Assembly: GCA_900318395.1 (NCBI GenBank)
Contig: ONKL01000061.1
Span: 1-48,954, forward strand
Direction of reading: 5' to 3'
Length of the DNA stretch: 48,954 bases
DNA from: an uncultured Prevotella sp.
Lineage (GTDB): Bacteria > Bacteroidota > Bacteroidia > Bacteroidales > Bacteroidaceae
Under the pieces are notes generated by a model that saw only the letters and a list, made by a program, of their open reading frames with translations, did not search any database and was not told where the DNA came from. Positions 25,188-33,813 of the stretch are shown here, one piece after another; positions within the stretch are counted from its first letter, which is position 1, and each line of letters starts with the position of its first letter. The position numbers and the translations under genes were made by a program.

Positions 25188-25263
25188 CAATAATTTCTGG
25201 ATAAAAGAACAAAAGAAACACAAAAAATTTGTTCTTATGTACTGATGTCTAAGAAAAATATAG

Positions 25264-25271
25264 TATCTTTG
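25264..25271 (+). promoter_or_regulatory. Promoter -7 box of the first nucleoside kinase
   Basis: TATCTTTG, followed by CATC, 31 bases before the ATG at 25303. No good -33 box was seen. Confidence 0.6.
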
Positions 25272-25302
25272 CATCAAAATTAAATAAAACAAGCAACAAT
25301 TT

Positions 25303-26964
25303 ATGGAACAAACAATTAAAATTTACTGTAAGAACACGGGGCAGACCATAGAGGCGCCCATGGGATCTAACCTCGAAGATATATATCGGTTATCAGGACT
25401 GAAGATGGAGTACGGCCCCATCTCTGCGCACGTTAATAATAAGGTGGAGGGTATGCACTATCGTGCTTACAAGCAGAAAGAGGTGGAATTTCTCGACATC
25501 ACCTCATCAAGTGGTTCACGTGCTTACACACGCAGCCTCTTCTTCATTCTCTGCAAGGCTGCACACGAGCTTTTCAAGCCCTGCAAGGTGGCCATCGACA
25601 TTCCCGTTTCCAATGGCTACTATGTTAATCTGAACATCGGGCGCCCTGTTACTCTCGATGATGCTGGTGCCATCCGTCGCCGCATGCAGGAGATCATCGA
25701 TGCAGCGATGCCTATCCATCGTCATGAGACCACCACAAAGGAAGCCATCGAACTCTTCGACAGTCTGCACAATCGTTCAAAGGTAAAACTGCTGCAAAGC
25801 ATCGGAAGTCTCTACACCACCTATTATGATATAGACGGCTACGTAGACTATTACTATGGTTCGCTGCTGACGAACACTTCGCAGATCTATCTCTTCGGGC
25901 TCGAGAAGTATTACGATGGGCTGCTGCTTCGCCTGCCCTCCCGTGAGCATCCTTCCGAACTCGGAGAAATGACCCATCAGGACAAGATGTTCGGCATCTT
26001 CAAGGAGCACCACCAGTGGCAGGAAATCCTTGGACTGCGCACGATCGGCGAGCTGAATGAAGTCATCGGAAAGGGCAAGTCATCGATACTCATCCAGATC
26101 AGTGAGGCCCTGCAGGAGAAGAAGATTGCCAAGATCGCCGATGAGATAGCTCAGCGTAAAGGCATCAAGATGGTGCTGATTGCAGGTCCGTCTTCTTCAG
26201 GAAAGACCACCACGTGTAAGCGTCTCAGCGTACAACTGGCCGTCAACGGCATCAAACCTGTGGGTATCTCGCTCGACGACTACTTCCTGGATCGTGAGCT
26301 GACACCACTCGATGAGAAGGGCGAATACGACTTTGAGCATCTGCATGCCCTGAATCTGCCATTGCTCAATGAGCAGCTGACAGCTCTTTTCCAAGGCGAA
26401 GAAGTGGAGTTGCCGCGCTATGACTTCCCCACAGGCAAGAGTGTGAAGAGCGGCAAGAAATTGAAGCTACACGATGATGAGATTCTGGTGGTAGAAGGTA
26501 TCCATGCGCTGAACCCAGAACTGACCTCGCAGATTCCCAAAGAAAAGATTTTCCGTGTCTACGCCTCAGCTCTGACCACCATCCTGCTCGACAACCATAA
26601 TTATGTGCCTACTACAGACAACCGTCTTCTGCGCCGTATCATCCGCGACCACAAGTATCGTGGAGTATCAGCTTTGGATACCATCCGTCGCTGGCCGTCT
26701 GTGCGCGCAGGTGAGAACAAGTGGATCTTCCCCTACCAGGAGAATGCCGACGCCATGTTCAACAGCGCCATGCTCTTCGAGCTCGCCGTCATCAAGAGCC
26801 AGGCAGAGCCTTTGCTCGAACAAGTGCCCGAGAATGTTCCAGAGCATGCCGAGGCTTACCGCCTGCTGAAGTTCCTGCACTACATCAAGCCCATCCCCGA
26901 GACACAAATTCCCCCAACCTCCCTATTACGCGAGTTCTTAGGAGGGTCATCTTTTGAATATTAA
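25303..26964 (+). CDS. Nucleoside (uridine) kinase with N-terminal TGS-like domain
   Basis: 553 residues. The N-terminal ~60 residues (IKIYCKNTGQTIEAPMGSNLEDIY) resemble a TGS domain, followed by a threonyl-tRNA-synthetase-like second domain, and from about residue 285 a uridine-kinase P-loop fold: GPSSSGKTT beginning at residue 295, LDDYFLD, YDFEHLHALNL and VVEGIHALNP. This fusion is typical of Bacteroidetes and is annotated as nucleoside kinase; it would phosphorylate uridine or cytidine. A paralogue with the same architecture lies at 32129-33808. The gene ends EFLGGSSFEY, matching EFVGGSSFKY in the paralogue. Confidence 0.88.
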   Translation: MEQTIKIYCKNTGQTIEAPMGSNLEDIYRLSGLKMEYGPISAHVNNKVEGMHYRAYKQKEVEFLDITSSSGSRAYTRSLFFILCKAAHELFKPCKVAIDIPVSNGYYVNLNIGRPVTLDDAGAIRRRMQEIIDAAMPIHRHETTTKEAIELFDSLHNRSKVKLLQSIGSLYTTYYDIDGYVDYYYGSLLTNTSQIYLFGLEKYYDGLLLRLPSREHPSELGEMTHQDKMFGIFKEHHQWQEILGLRTIGELNEVIGKGKSSILIQISEALQEKKIAKIADEIAQRKGIKMVLIAGPSSSGKTTTCKRLSVQLAVNGIKPVGISLDDYFLDRELTPLDEKGEYDFEHLHALNLPLLNEQLTALFQGEEVELPRYDFPTGKSVKSGKKLKLHDDEILVVEGIHALNPELTSQIPKEKIFRVYASALTTILLDNHNYVPTTDNRLLRRIIRDHKYRGVSALDTIRRWPSVRAGENKWIFPYQENADAMFNSAMLFELAVIKSQAEPLLEQVPENVPEHAEAYRLLKFLHYIKPIPETQIPPTSLLREFLGGSSFEY

Positions 26965-26968
26965 CAAA

Positions 26969-26994
26969 GAAAAGTGAATATATTCACGTTTTTC
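26969..26994 (+). terminator. Terminator-like palindrome after the nucleoside kinase
   Basis: AAAAGTGAATATATTCACGTTTTT: a perfect GTGAATATATTCAC palindrome with a short A side and a T-run. It starts five bases after the stop. Confidence 0.65.
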
Positions 26995-27010
26995 TGAAGA
27001 ATTCATCAAT

Positions 27011-27052
27011 AAATATGCATATTTGTCGAAATATAGTAGGCAAATATGCATT
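27011..27052. promoter_or_regulatory. Two AAATATGCAT boxes upstream of the kor promoter
   Basis: AAATATGCATATTT, a 14-bp palindrome at 27011-27024, and AAATATGCATTT at 27042-27053, 31 bases apart (three helical turns) and just upstream of the -33 box. Candidate binding sites for a dimeric regulator. Confidence 0.45.
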
Positions 27053-27066
27053 TTTTTGCTGTTTCT

Positions 27067-27098
27067 TTTGGGAATGTCGATAGAAATGAATAATTTTG
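27067..27098 (+). promoter_or_regulatory. Promoter of the kor operon
   Basis: TTTG at 27067-27070, 20 bases, TAATTTTG at 27091-27098. It shows that ATG 27131 (MAEKLEV) is the start, not the in-frame ATG at 27023. Confidence 0.78.
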
Positions 27099-27130
27099 CA
27101 GCCCGAAAGTTAGTAACAAACGAAACAAAT

Positions 27131-28978
27131 ATGGCTGAAAAATTAGAAGTGAAGGAGCTCGACCAAGTGGTTGTACGCTTCTCGGGTGATTCAGGCGACG
27201 GTATGCAGCTCGCAGGAAACATCTTCTCTACGGTCAGTGCCACCGTTGGTAACGGCATCTCGACATTCCCCGATTATCCTGCTGACATCCGCGCCCCGCA
27301 AGGCTCGCTCACTGGTGTGAGTGGATTCCAGGTTCATATCGGTGCAGGTAAGGTTTACACACCTGGCGACAAGTGTGATGTGCTGGTAGCTATGAATGCA
27401 GCTGCCCTGAAGACACAGTACCGCTACGCCAAACCAGGGGCAACGATTATCATCGATACCGATTCGTTCGGACCGAAGGATCTGGAGAAGGCTCAGTTCA
27501 AGACTGAGGACTATCTCGGCGAGATGAATATCGATCCAGATCGCGTGATTCAGTGCCCACTGACCACAATGGTGAAAGACTGTCTGGCAGAAACAGGTAT
27601 GGACAACAAAGCTATGCTGAAGTGCCGCAACATGTTTGCACTGGGTCTTGTCTGCTGGCTCTTCGACCGTGACTTGAACCTCGTGTCGAATTTCCTGAAA
27701 GAGAAGTTCGCCAAGAAGCCTGCCATCGCTGAGGCAAACATCAAGGTGATTCAGGCAGGTTACGATTACGGACACAACACACATTCGAGCACCATCAACG
27801 TCTATCGCGTAGAATCGAAGGAGAAGGTGCCCGGACGCTATATGGATATCACAGGTAACAAGGCTACGGCCTATGGTTTCATTGCCGCAGCTGAGAAGGC
27901 TGGATTGAAGCTCTACTTGGGATCTTATCCTATTACGCCTGCTACCGATGTGCTCCATGAGCTCTCAAAGCATAAGTCATGCGGTGTCATCACCGTTCAG
28001 TGCGAGGACGAGATTGCTGGTTGTTCGTCAGCCCTTGGTGCTTCATTTGCAGGTGCACTGGGTGTCACATCGACTTCAGGTCCTGGTATCTGTTTGAAGA
28101 GCGAGGCCATGAACTTAGCTGTCATCATGGAGCTGCCGCTCGTAGTGCTCGACGTCCAGCGTGGTGGTCCTGCTACTGGTCTTCCCACCAAGTCTGAGCA
28201 AACCGACCTTCTGCAGGCTCTCTTTGGCCGTAACGGTGAGAGTCCGATGCCTGTGATGGCAGCCACCAGTCCTACCGACTGTTTCGATGCTGCTTACCAG
28301 GCTTGTAAGATCGCGCTTGAGCACATGACACCTGTGGTACTTCTGACAGATGCTTTCGTAGCCAACGGCTCTGGTGCCTTCAAACTGCCCGAGATGGCTA
28401 AACTCGATCCTATCAACCCACCATACGTTCCAGAGGAACTGAAGGGTAAGTGGACTCCCTATATGCGTGCTGAAAACGGTACCCGCTACTGGGCTGTGCC
28501 AGGTCGCGAGGGCTTCACACATATTCTCGGCGGACTGGAGAAGGACTCTAACACAGGTGCCATCTCGACCAATCCTGAGAACCACGACCTGATGACACGT
28601 CTGCGCCAGCAGAAGATTGCTAACATTCAGGTGCCTGACCTTGAGGTGGATGGTGACGTGAATGACGCAGACTTGCTGATTGTTGGTTTCGGATCTACTT
28701 ACGGTCATCTGCGCTCTGCTATGGACGAGCTCCGCCAGAAGGGTTACAAGGTGGCTCAGACTCACTTCAAGTATCTGAACCCACTGCCTAAGAACACTGC
28801 TGAGGTACTTACTAAATATAATAAGGTGGTAGTAGCCGAGCAGAACATGGGTCAGTTGGCTGGTTATCTGCGCATGAAGGTCGACAACTTCGTACCCTTC
28901 CAGTTCAATCAGGTCAAGGGTCAGCCCTTCGTTGTAGAAGAGTTAGTTAACGCATTCGAAAACTTAATTAAGAGTTAA
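27131..28978 (+). CDS. korA: 2-oxoacid (2-oxoglutarate):ferredoxin oxidoreductase, alpha subunit
   Basis: 615 residues. A gamma-type domain (residues ~10-190, VRFSGDSGDGMQLAGNIFST) is fused to the alpha domain (from ~230, KATAYGFIAAAEKAGLKLYLGSYPITPATDVLHEL and later LGVTSTSGPGICLKSEAMNLAV). With KorB it converts 2-oxoglutarate or a related oxoacid to the acyl-CoA, reducing ferredoxin; in anaerobic Bacteroidales the reaction may also run in the carboxylating direction. No ferredoxin domain is present, so electrons go to a separate ferredoxin. The last four residues and stop (LIKS, TAA) are encoded by the left arm of the inserted repeat element. Confidence 0.93.
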   Translation: MAEKLEVKELDQVVVRFSGDSGDGMQLAGNIFSTVSATVGNGISTFPDYPADIRAPQGSLTGVSGFQVHIGAGKVYTPGDKCDVLVAMNAAALKTQYRYAKPGATIIIDTDSFGPKDLEKAQFKTEDYLGEMNIDPDRVIQCPLTTMVKDCLAETGMDNKAMLKCRNMFALGLVCWLFDRDLNLVSNFLKEKFAKKPAIAEANIKVIQAGYDYGHNTHSSTINVYRVESKEKVPGRYMDITGNKATAYGFIAAAEKAGLKLYLGSYPITPATDVLHELSKHKSCGVITVQCEDEIAGCSSALGASFAGALGVTSTSGPGICLKSEAMNLAVIMELPLVVLDVQRGGPATGLPTKSEQTDLLQALFGRNGESPMPVMAATSPTDCFDAAYQACKIALEHMTPVVLLTDAFVANGSGAFKLPEMAKLDPINPPYVPEELKGKWTPYMRAENGTRYWAVPGREGFTHILGGLEKDSNTGAISTNPENHDLMTRLRQQKIANIQVPDLEVDGDVNDADLLIVGFGSTYGHLRSAMDELRQKGYKVAQTHFKYLNPLPKNTAEVLTKYNKVVVAEQNMGQLAGYLRMKVDNFVPFQFNQVKGQPFVVEELVNAFENLIKS

Positions 28979-29412
28979 GAGTTAAGAATTAAGAAAAAAT
29001 GACTCTGGATAATCCTATAGAGAAAAGAGCTTATCAGTTCGCTTTGCGAATTGTGAATGCGTATAAGTATCTGACGAGGCAACAATCAGAATATGTATTG
29101 TCTAAACAGATGCTTCGAAGTGGAACTTCAATTGGTGCTATGATGCGTGAGGCAAAATTTGCTCAAAGTCGTGCAGACTTTGTAAGCAAGACCTCAATAG
29201 CATTAAAAGAAGCCAATGAGACACTCTATTGGATTGAACTCTTACATGATAGTGAATATATAGATAGCAAAACCTTTGAGTCTATTCACAATGAAGCTAA
29301 CGAAATAACATCCATCTTGGCATCAATTGTGAAGACGACCAAAGAAAACTCTGATAAGTATGACAATACTGAAAGTAATTTTCTTAACTCTTAATTCTTA
29401 ACTCTTAATTAA
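28964..29412. mobile_element. Candidate mobile unit: four-helix-bundle ORF between inverted heptamer arms
   Basis: Left arm 28964-28993 is TTAATTAA followed by GAGTTAA, GAGTTAA, GAATTAA; right arm 29383-29412 is its inverse with heptamer order GAGTTAA, GAATTAA, GAGTTAA and the same outer TTAATTAA. Two positions differ over 30 bp. The arms enclose one ORF (28999-29394) and split korA from korB, which are normally adjacent. No transposase is encoded. The outer TTAATTAA could be a target duplication or part of the arms; as a palindrome it cannot distinguish. Proposal, not established. Confidence 0.55.
28999..29394 (+). CDS. Four-helix-bundle protein (23S rRNA IVS / S23 type)
   Basis: 131 residues. 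Family motifs: IEKRAYQFALRIVNAYKYL, EYVLSKQMLRSGTSIGAMMREAKFAQSRADFVSK and IALKEANETLYWIELL, which together define the four-helix-bundle (TIGR02436-like) proteins first seen inside 23S rRNA intervening sequences of spirochaetes and widespread in Bacteroidetes. The protein is related in fold to the Avd accessory protein of diversity-generating retroelements, which binds nucleic acid; a nucleic-acid role here is inference. Visibly richer in A+T than korA/korB. Its stop lies in the right repeat arm; its start directly follows the left arm. Confidence 0.92.
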   Translation: MTLDNPIEKRAYQFALRIVNAYKYLTRQQSEYVLSKQMLRSGTSIGAMMREAKFAQSRADFVSKTSIALKEANETLYWIELLHDSEYIDSKTFESIHNEANEITSILASIVKTTKENSDKYDNTESNFLNS

Positions 29413-29414
29413 AA

Positions 29415-30416
29415 ATGTATACAGCACAAGATTTTAAGAAAGGCCAGCCCCGTTGGTGTCCAGGTTGTGGCGACCACTTTTTCCTGGCTTCACTCCATAA
29501 GGCTATGGCAGAGATTGGCGTAGCCCCTGAGAACGTTGCAGTCATCTCTGGTATCGGCTGCTCAAGCCGTCTGCCCCACTATATGGCTACCTATGGCATG
29601 AACACCATCCACGGTCGTGCTGCTGCCATCGCTACAGGCGCTAAGATCGCTAATCCCGCCCTCACCGTCTGGCAGGTATCAGGCGATGGCGACGGACTGG
29701 CTATCGGTGGTAACCACTTCATCCACGCCAATCGTCGTAACATCGACCTCAATATGATTCTGCTGAACAACCGAATCTACGGTCTGACGAAGGGTCAGTA
29801 CTCACCTACCTCTCCACGTGGCTTCGTCTCTAAGTCGAGCCCTTATGGTACTGTGGAGGATCCTTTCCGTCCTGCAGAGCTTTGCTTCGGTGCCCGCGGA
29901 CACTTCTTTGCCCGTTGCGTGGCTACTGATGCCAAGGGAACCGTTGAGGTACTGAAAGCCGCCTACGAGCACAAGGGAGCAAGTGTGACTGAGGTGCTGC
30001 AGAACTGCGTGATCTTCAACGACCACTGCCACGACGTAGTTTATAACAACGAGGGACGCAAGAAGAACGCCATCTACGTAAAGCACGGTGAGAAGCTGGT
30101 GTTTGGAGAGAACAATGAGTTCGGACTGGTACAGCAGGGCTTCGGTCTGAAGGTAGTAGAGATCGGCAAGGATGGCTACACCATCGACGATGTACTCGTA
30201 CACGATGCTCACTGCGAGGACAACACGCTGCAGCTGAAGCTCGCCCTGATGGGCAACAACGATGGATTCCCCATCGCCCTCGGCGTCATCCGCGACGTAG
30301 AGGCTCCTACTTACAACGAGTCTGTTTACGCCCAACTTGAAGAGGTCTCAAGCCAGAAGAAGTATCACAACTTTGAAGAGCTCCTCGAGACCAACGACAT
30401 CTGGACTGTAGAGTAA
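29415..30416 (+). CDS. korB: 2-oxoacid (2-oxoglutarate):ferredoxin oxidoreductase, beta subunit
   Basis: 333 residues. Thiamine-diphosphate subunit: WCPGCGDHFFLASLHKAM at 12-30, ISGIGCSSRLPHYM, and the GDGDGLAIGGNHFIHANRRNIDLNMILLNN metal/ThDP motif near 93-120, followed by YGLTKGQYSPTS. It works with KorA. It starts three bases after the right repeat arm (TTAATTAA AA ATG), so the inserted unit does not break the frame but moves korB about 440 bases away. The operon ends at a strong terminator (30439-30474). Confidence 0.94.
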   Translation: MYTAQDFKKGQPRWCPGCGDHFFLASLHKAMAEIGVAPENVAVISGIGCSSRLPHYMATYGMNTIHGRAAAIATGAKIANPALTVWQVSGDGDGLAIGGNHFIHANRRNIDLNMILLNNRIYGLTKGQYSPTSPRGFVSKSSPYGTVEDPFRPAELCFGARGHFFARCVATDAKGTVEVLKAAYEHKGASVTEVLQNCVIFNDHCHDVVYNNEGRKKNAIYVKHGEKLVFGENNEFGLVQQGFGLKVVEIGKDGYTIDDVLVHDAHCEDNTLQLKLALMGNNDGFPIALGVIRDVEAPTYNESVYAQLEEVSSQKKYHNFEELLETNDIWTVE

Positions 30417-30438
30417 CTATTTGCAAAGTCTACATAAC

Positions 30439-30474
30439 AATCACCCCTTGCCCAAAGTGACAAGGGGTGATTTT
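30439..30474 (+). terminator. Terminator of the kor operon
   Basis: AATCACCCCTTG / CAAGGGGTGATT, a 12-bp perfect stem with a 10-base loop, then TTTT. Confidence 0.88.
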
Positions 30475-30508
30475 GTGTATTTATACACTCATTATTCCAA
30501 TTTATTAT

Positions 30509-30536
30509 GAATTAAGAGTTGAGAATTAAGAAAAGA
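30509..30536. repeat. Heptamer array upstream of the anion transporter
   Basis: GAATTAA, GAGTTGA, GAATTAA, GAAAAGA: four heptamers of the korA/korB type. The variant GAGTTGA contains the TTG (30519-30521) that serves as -33 box. Confidence 0.7.
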
Positions 30537-30549
30537 AATAGTATCTTTG
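30519..30549 (+). promoter_or_regulatory. Promoter of the DASS transporter
   Basis: TTG at 30519-30521, 20 bases, TATCTTTG at 30542-30549. The leader is about 35 bases. Confidence 0.72.
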
Positions 30550-30588
30550 CGGGCGATTTTCCGATAATTCAATCAAAACCAATAAGAT

Positions 30589-32094
30589 ATGTTTCATATT
30601 TACGAAGGTTTCCATCTGGTTGATGCGTATCACAAAATGCGCCACCAGCGGAAATACCACCCAGAAGACAGCACTAAACGCGTCATCAAAATCGCCCTAG
30701 TGGCATTAGTTACCCTTGTACTCTGGAACATGCCTGCAGAATGGTATGGCATCCAGAACCTGACAGTCATCCAGCAGCGTATCATCGCCATCTTTGCTTT
30801 TGCTACGCTGATGTGGATTCTTGAAATCGTTTCCTCTTGGGCGACATCGGTGGCCATTATCGTACTGATGCTACTATTCTGTACGGACAGTGGCATCTTG
30901 CCGATGGTAAACGAGGCTGAAGTAGGAAAACTCCTTTCATATAAAGGTGTGATGGCAACATTTGCCGATCCAGTGATCATGCTGTTTATCGGTGGTTTCG
31001 TACTGGCAATTGCTGCCACGAAGACGGGGCTCGATGCGCAGTTGGCAAAGGTGTTACTAAAGCCTTTCGGCACACGAAGCGAGATGGTGCTTCTGGGATT
31101 CCTGCTTATTACAGGTCTGTTCTCAATGTTTGTTTCCAACACTGCAACAGCAGCGATGATGCTGACATTCCTCACACCTGTATTCCACCAGTTGCCTCCT
31201 GAAGGCAAAGGCCGAATCTCACTGGCAATGTCTATTCCCGTAGCAGCCAATCTCGGTGGCATGGGTACTCCTATCGGAACCCCTCCTAACACCATTGCCC
31301 TGAAATACCTGAATGATCCCGAGGGTCTGAACCTCGGACTCGGTTTCGGCCAGTGGATGATGTTCATGTTCCCCTTGGTGCTCATTTTGTTGTTCATCAG
31401 CTGGCGCATCCTGCTCAGCACCTTCCCCTTCACACAGAAACGTATCGAGCTGAAGATCGACGGTGGCATGCAGAAAGGTTTCCACTCATGGGTCGTCATC
31501 ATTACCTTCTTTGTAACAGTAGCCCTTTGGTTGCTTGATCGTGTGACAGGCATCAACTCATATACGGTGGCCATGATTCCGTTTATGGTATTTGCCTTGA
31601 CGGGAGTCATCAACAAGCGCGACCTCGAGCAGATTAACTGGAGTGTCATCTGGATGGTAGCCGGTGGTTTTGCGCTCGGTTATGGTCTGAATGCCTCTGG
31701 TCTGGCAGCTAACGCCGTAGAGAGCATCCCATTCGGTGAGTTCTCACCGCTGCTCATCCTGTTGCTCGGTGGTGCCATCTGCTATATGCTGTCTAACTTT
31801 ATCTCTAACTCAGCTACTGCAGCATTGCTGATGCCTATCCTGGCTATCGTCTGTGGTGCCATGGGTGATAAACTGGATCCAATTGGTGGTACACCAACGA
31901 TTCTGATTGGTGTCGCTATTGCAGCTTCATCGGCCATGATTCTGCCGATCTCGACGCCACCGAATGCCCTCGCCTTCGCTACAGGCTACGTAAAGCAGAA
32001 CGATATGGCGAAGATGGGTATCGTCATGGGTGTCATCTCGATGGTACTTGGCTTCGGTCTCGTTTACCTGATGGGTGTGATGCACATGATTTAA
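30589..32094 (+). CDS. SLC13/DASS family anion:sodium symporter
   Basis: 501 residues, about eleven to twelve membrane helices. Two SNT-type motifs mark the sodium/carboxylate sites of the DASS family: SNTATAAMML (about 183) and SNFISNSATAALLMP (about 403). NLGGMGTPIGTPPN lies in the first half and STPPNALAFATGY in the second. Probable substrates are C4-dicarboxylates or related anions. Placement after the kor operon fits oxoacid/dicarboxylate metabolism but does not prove the substrate. It has its own promoter and terminator. Confidence 0.9.
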   Translation: MFHIYEGFHLVDAYHKMRHQRKYHPEDSTKRVIKIALVALVTLVLWNMPAEWYGIQNLTVIQQRIIAIFAFATLMWILEIVSSWATSVAIIVLMLLFCTDSGILPMVNEAEVGKLLSYKGVMATFADPVIMLFIGGFVLAIAATKTGLDAQLAKVLLKPFGTRSEMVLLGFLLITGLFSMFVSNTATAAMMLTFLTPVFHQLPPEGKGRISLAMSIPVAANLGGMGTPIGTPPNTIALKYLNDPEGLNLGLGFGQWMMFMFPLVLILLFISWRILLSTFPFTQKRIELKIDGGMQKGFHSWVVIITFFVTVALWLLDRVTGINSYTVAMIPFMVFALTGVINKRDLEQINWSVIWMVAGGFALGYGLNASGLAANAVESIPFGEFSPLLILLLGGAICYMLSNFISNSATAALLMPILAIVCGAMGDKLDPIGGTPTILIGVAIAASSAMILPISTPPNALAFATGYVKQNDMAKMGIVMGVISMVLGFGLVYLMGVMHMI

Positions 32095-32100
32095 CAGAAT

Positions 32101-32130
32101 AATCCCCGCCAATTGAGACGGGGATTTCTT
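32101..32130 (+). terminator. Terminator between convergent transporter and nucleoside kinase
   Basis: AATCCCCG / CGGGGATT stem around CCAATTGAGA, then TTTCTT. It lies between two convergent genes and may serve both. Confidence 0.8.
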
Positions 32131-33808
32131 AATATTTGAAGCTACTGCCTCCGACGAATTCTCGCATGATTGACGTCGGGGGTATTTCTTTGTCGCTAAT
32201 GGGCAGGAAATAATGGATGAATTTCATCAACCGATGAGCTTCAGCGTATTCTGGGCAGTTCTTTGGCACAGATGACAGGATTACCTCCGCATGAGTGCGC
32301 AGCACGGCAAACTCGATGTTCAGAGCCGAGTTGAACATCACGTCTGCTGTTTCCTGGAAGGGGAATATCCACTGATCCTCAGCTTCACAGACACTCTTCC
32401 ACTGGCTAATCGTCTCACGAGCCGTGAAGGCACCCTTGTTATAGTCACGGATAATACGACGCAGCAAGCGATTATCCTGCGTTGGAATCCAGTTGTGATC
32501 ATCGAGCGAGATACTTGTCAAGGCCGAGATATAGATTCTGTATTTCAAAGCGTCAGGAACATCCTTTGTCAGCAAAGGATTCAAAGCGTGAATTCCCTCA
32601 ATGATAAGAACACTATCTCCTGAAAGCCGGAACTTCTTACCATTATACTCACGCTTACCCGTCACAAAGTTATACTCTGGCACCTCCACCGTCTCCCCTT
32701 TCATCAGTCGCGAAAGATGTTCACTCAACAACTTGTAGTCGACGGTCTCCACATTATCAAAGTCATATTGTCCATTAGGCAGTTTCGGCGTATCTACACG
32801 ATTCACGAAATAGTCGTCGGTAGAGAACGAATAGGGCCGCAAGCCACAAGCCAGCAACTGCACGGAAAGACGCTTACAGAATGTAGACTTACCCGAGCTC
32901 GAAGGTCCTGTGATAAGTACAAGCCTGATAGGATTCTGCTCACGATGGAAACGCTCATCTATCTCCTCTGCTATCTTCACAATCTTCTTTTCCTGCAGGG
33001 CTTCTGATACCTGTATCAGTTCCGAGGCATATCCTTTGAGGATCGCCTTGTTCACATCACCTGCATTCGAGAGTCGCATAATGATGTCCCAGCGCACCTT
33101 CTCGGTGAAGACCTCAAATGTCCGAGGCTGTGGCACCTTTTCAGCCAGTACCTCAGGATTCCGCTTATCCGGCACCCGCAGCAACAGACCGTCCTGATAG
33201 CGCTCCAGTCCCCACACCTTCAGATAACCAGCTGAAGGCACCAATGGTCCATAATAGTAGTCGATAGTGTTACCTAAGATATAATAATAGGTATAGACCT
33301 GTCCACTCGTCTCCAGTAACTTCACCTTGTCGAAGAATCCTCGCTCTGTGAACACACGCACAGCCTCCTCCAAAGGAGCCTCCATGCGACGGAAAGGCAT
33401 ATCGGCATCGATAATCTCCTGCATCCGCTGACATACGAGAGCCACATCGTCATCTGTCAGCACGTCACCCGACTTCTTCTTACAATTACAATAAATACCA
33501 CGAGAAAGAGGGTGCTCCACAAATAGTTTGCTGCCAGGGAAGATATCTGTTATGGCCTTATAGAGTACGAAACAGAGCGAACGCACATACACACGGCGCC
33601 CAGAACCATCGGAGGCATCTATAAACTCCACATCACGGTTCTGATACACACGGAACTTCAGCCCCTGCGACACATTGTTAACCTTAGCCGAAACCACAGG
33701 ATAACGGAAGTGCAGGTCGTCGGCAAACTCCTGATAGACATCGAGTAGCGAGGTACCTTCCGCAAAGCTCTTCGTCTTGTTGTTATTTTTACAGCGGATC
33801 TGGAGCAT
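32129..33808 (-). CDS. Nucleoside (uridine) kinase with N-terminal TGS-like domain, paralogue
   Basis: 559 residues, same architecture as 25303-26964: TGS-like N-terminus (MLQIRCKNNNKTKSFAEGTSLLDVYQEF), a central ThrRS-like domain and a P-loop kinase with GPSSSGKST beginning at residue 301, STDDYFVNR, YDFDNVETVDY and IIEGIHALNPLL. It follows upp by five bases, forming a pyrimidine-salvage operon: uracil to UMP by Upp, uridine/cytidine to UMP/CMP by the kinase. The operon context strengthens the nucleoside kinase call for both paralogues. Confidence 0.9.
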   Translation of the reverse strand: MLQIRCKNNNKTKSFAEGTSLLDVYQEFADDLHFRYPVVSAKVNNVSQGLKFRVYQNRDVEFIDASDGSGRRVYVRSLCFVLYKAITDIFPGSKLFVEHPLSRGIYCNCKKKSGDVLTDDDVALVCQRMQEIIDADMPFRRMEAPLEEAVRVFTERGFFDKVKLLETSGQVYTYYYILGNTIDYYYGPLVPSAGYLKVWGLERYQDGLLLRVPDKRNPEVLAEKVPQPRTFEVFTEKVRWDIIMRLSNAGDVNKAILKGYASELIQVSEALQEKKIVKIAEEIDERFHREQNPIRLVLITGPSSSGKSTFCKRLSVQLLACGLRPYSFSTDDYFVNRVDTPKLPNGQYDFDNVETVDYKLLSEHLSRLMKGETVEVPEYNFVTGKREYNGKKFRLSGDSVLIIEGIHALNPLLTKDVPDALKYRIYISALTSISLDDHNWIPTQDNRLLRRIIRDYNKGAFTARETISQWKSVCEAEDQWIFPFQETADVMFNSALNIEFAVLRTHAEVILSSVPKNCPEYAEAHRLMKFIHYFLPISDKEIPPTSIMREFVGGSSFKY

Positions 33809-33813
33809 GGGAA

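Noticed and set aside
27191-27958. 255-codon minus-strand frame inside korA
   Set aside because: Antisense shadow of korA with His/Cys-rich composition and no recognisable domain.
30630-31649. 339-codon minus-strand frame inside the DASS transporter
   Set aside because: Antisense shadow; the plus-strand frame has clear family motifs.
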